Part shown: one piece after another, positions 5,376-6,344 of the stretch
Layout: each line of letters begins with the position of its first letter
Position numbering within the stretch: position 1 is the first letter of the stretch
Assembly: GCA_019240375.1 (NCBI GenBank)
Contig: JAFAYN010000469.1
Coordinates: 1-6,344 of the forward strand
DNA from: Gemmatimonadota bacterium
Lineage (GTDB): Bacteria > Gemmatimonadota > Gemmatimonadetes > Longimicrobiales > Longimicrobiaceae
Length of the DNA stretch: 6,344 nt
Direction of reading: 5' to 3'
The notes under the pieces: model-generated
The model's database searches: none
Seen by the model: the letters and a program-made list of their open reading frames with translations, nothing else
Told to the model about the DNA's origin: nothing
Translations under genes and position numbers: made by a program

Positions 5376-6344
5376 GCGACGCTCTCCACCGCCACCGGGG
5401 CGCGGAGGATGGAGTCCAGGAGCCGGGCGCGCTGCCCGTAGGTGTGGTCGCGGAGCGCCCGGCGGCGCGCCGCCTCCCCGATCCCGCGCGCCTGCGCGTC
5501 GTCGACCGCGCGGACCCAGCGGGCCACCTCCTCGGCATTCGCCGCCACCAGGATCTCCTCGCCGGGCTCGAAGAACTCCTCGATCCCGTGCCAGGCGTCC
5601 GTGACCTGGCACGCCGCAGCGCCCGCCGCCTCGAACATGCGCGTGGCAGGCGACCACCCGTTCTCCACCATCGACTCACGGTGGACGTTCAGCACCAGCC
5701 GCGCGGCGGCGTTCACCTCGTTGTGGCGCGCCGTGGGGACATGCCCCAGGTAGGTCACGTTCTCCGGCATCGGCCGGTCGCCCCACCCCTCGCCGCCCAG
5801 GGCGAAGCGCGCTTCCGGGCAGAGCGCCGCCGCGCGGAAGAAGAACTCGTCCACCCGCGCCTCGCGGTCGGGGAGGCGGTTCCCCATGAACAGGATGTCC
5901 CACTGCGGCTCGCCGGCGCGCTCCAGCGGGCGGTGCTCCTCCGGGTCGAGCCCGTTGTAGATGGGGGTGCACGCCTTCGCCCCGCGCGCCTCGTACGCCG
6001 CCACCACCGGGGGCCCGCCGCCGTAGGTGAGCACCTGGTCATAGCGGGGGATGCAGGCGTGGAAGGGGTCGCCCGGGTCGGCGGCGATCCGCCCCAGCGT
6101 CGCCGGGGCGTCCACGTCCAGGAAGGCGGTCCGCGCCGTGCCGCCGCTCCGCTCCGCCACCGCCTCCTCCAGCTCCGCGTCCCACACCCCCACGCCGCTG
6201 CACTTGATCACCCAGTCGCTCCCGGCGAACGCCTCCGCGATCAGCGCGTCCCGTTCCTCCGCGGTGTGGTAGACGACGACGCGGGCGTACTCCGGGTCCT
6301 CGGCCAGGTCGCGCTTCTGCTGGCGCCCGTAGGCGTCCGGCTCG
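5372..6344 (-). CDS. CgeB-like family glycosyltransferase, 5' end outside the window
   Basis: At least 323 residues are visible. The frame is open to the window edge, beginning EPDAYGRQQKRDLAEDPEYA, so the GTG at 6211 is internal and the true start lies beyond 6344. By comparison with the downstream paralogue (whose matching FYEWD is at residues 38-42), about 35-40 residues are missing. The C-terminal domain carries GWSPATRMFEAAGAAACQVT, then GIEEFFEPGEEILVAANAEE, the same order as in its neighbour. The mid-region LTYGGGPPVVAAYEARGAK and the FMGNRLPDREARVDEFF block fit the hinge and second Rossmann domain of a GT-B enzyme. Its stop overlaps the start of the next gene by four bases, implying translational coupling. 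The pair probably arose by duplication and may add successive sugars to one glycan, which is inference. Substrate unknown. Confidence 0.87.
   Translation of the reverse strand, partial: EPDAYGRQQKRDLAEDPEYARVVVYHTAEERDALIAEAFAGSDWVIKCSGVGVWDAELEEAVAERSGGTARTAFLDVDAPATLGRIAADPGDPFHACIPRYDQVLTYGGGPPVVAAYEARGAKACTPIYNGLDPEEHRPLERAGEPQWDILFMGNRLPDREARVDEFFFRAAALCPEARFALGGEGWGDRPMPENVTYLGHVPTARHNEVNAAARLVLNVHRESMVENGWSPATRMFEAAGAAACQVTDAWHGIEEFFEPGEEILVAANAEEVARWVRAVDDAQARGIGEAARRRALRDHTYGQRARLLDSILRAPVAVESVA

Noticed and set aside
4150..5679. Long Arg/Gly/Ala-rich frames in other phases across the glycosyltransferase genes, on both strands.
   Set aside because: They are frame shadows produced by very high GC; the CgeB-like frames carry coherent domain motifs and the coupled start/stop.

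Overview
The window suggests a high-GC, non-model bacterium. The glycosyltransferase region is extremely GC-rich: I counted 51 of 60 bases G or C in 5461-5520. Tandem CgeB-type glycosyltransferases beside a Gly/Tyr/Arg/Asp-rich disordered protein recall Gemmatimonadota such as the Longimicrobium group, but that assignment rests on memory of protein style and is weak. No rRNA, tRNA or CRISPR array is visible.

Layout from left to right. (1) 1-1453: a complete, apparently intact IS66-family insertion sequence of the single-ORF type. It is bounded by perfect 13-bp inverted repeats, and the window begins exactly at its left tip. (2) 1454-1626: a short spacer with no convincing gene. (3) 1627-3281, minus strand: a two-gene operon in markedly AT-richer DNA (27 of 60 G or C in 2281-2340). 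The upstream gene encodes an N-terminal TIR domain fused to an Mrr-type PD-(D/E)XK nuclease domain plus an unassigned C-terminal tail. Its stop codon overlaps the start of a small HNH nuclease gene in an ATGA junction. (4) 3282-3592: an intergenic region with an excellent 17-bp dyad and other short repeats that look regulatory. (5) 3593-4210, plus strand: a 205-aa low-complexity protein. (6) 4235-4265: an intrinsic terminator acting on minus-strand transcription. (7) 4299-6344, minus strand: two tandem paralogous CgeB-like glycosyltransferases, also joined by an ATGA overlap. The upstream one runs off the window edge.

The most notable part is the TIR-Mrr fusion coupled to an HNH nuclease. It has the hallmarks of an anti-phage defence module: a TIR domain (often an NAD-consuming or signalling domain in bacterial immunity), two separate nuclease folds, translational coupling, foreign base composition and an adjacent transposable element. 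This function is inferred from domains and context. I do not recognise the combination as a named system and cannot search databases here. The glycosyltransferase operon looks like ordinary chromosomal surface-glycan or glycoconjugate biosynthesis, and the disordered protein gene has no assignable function.
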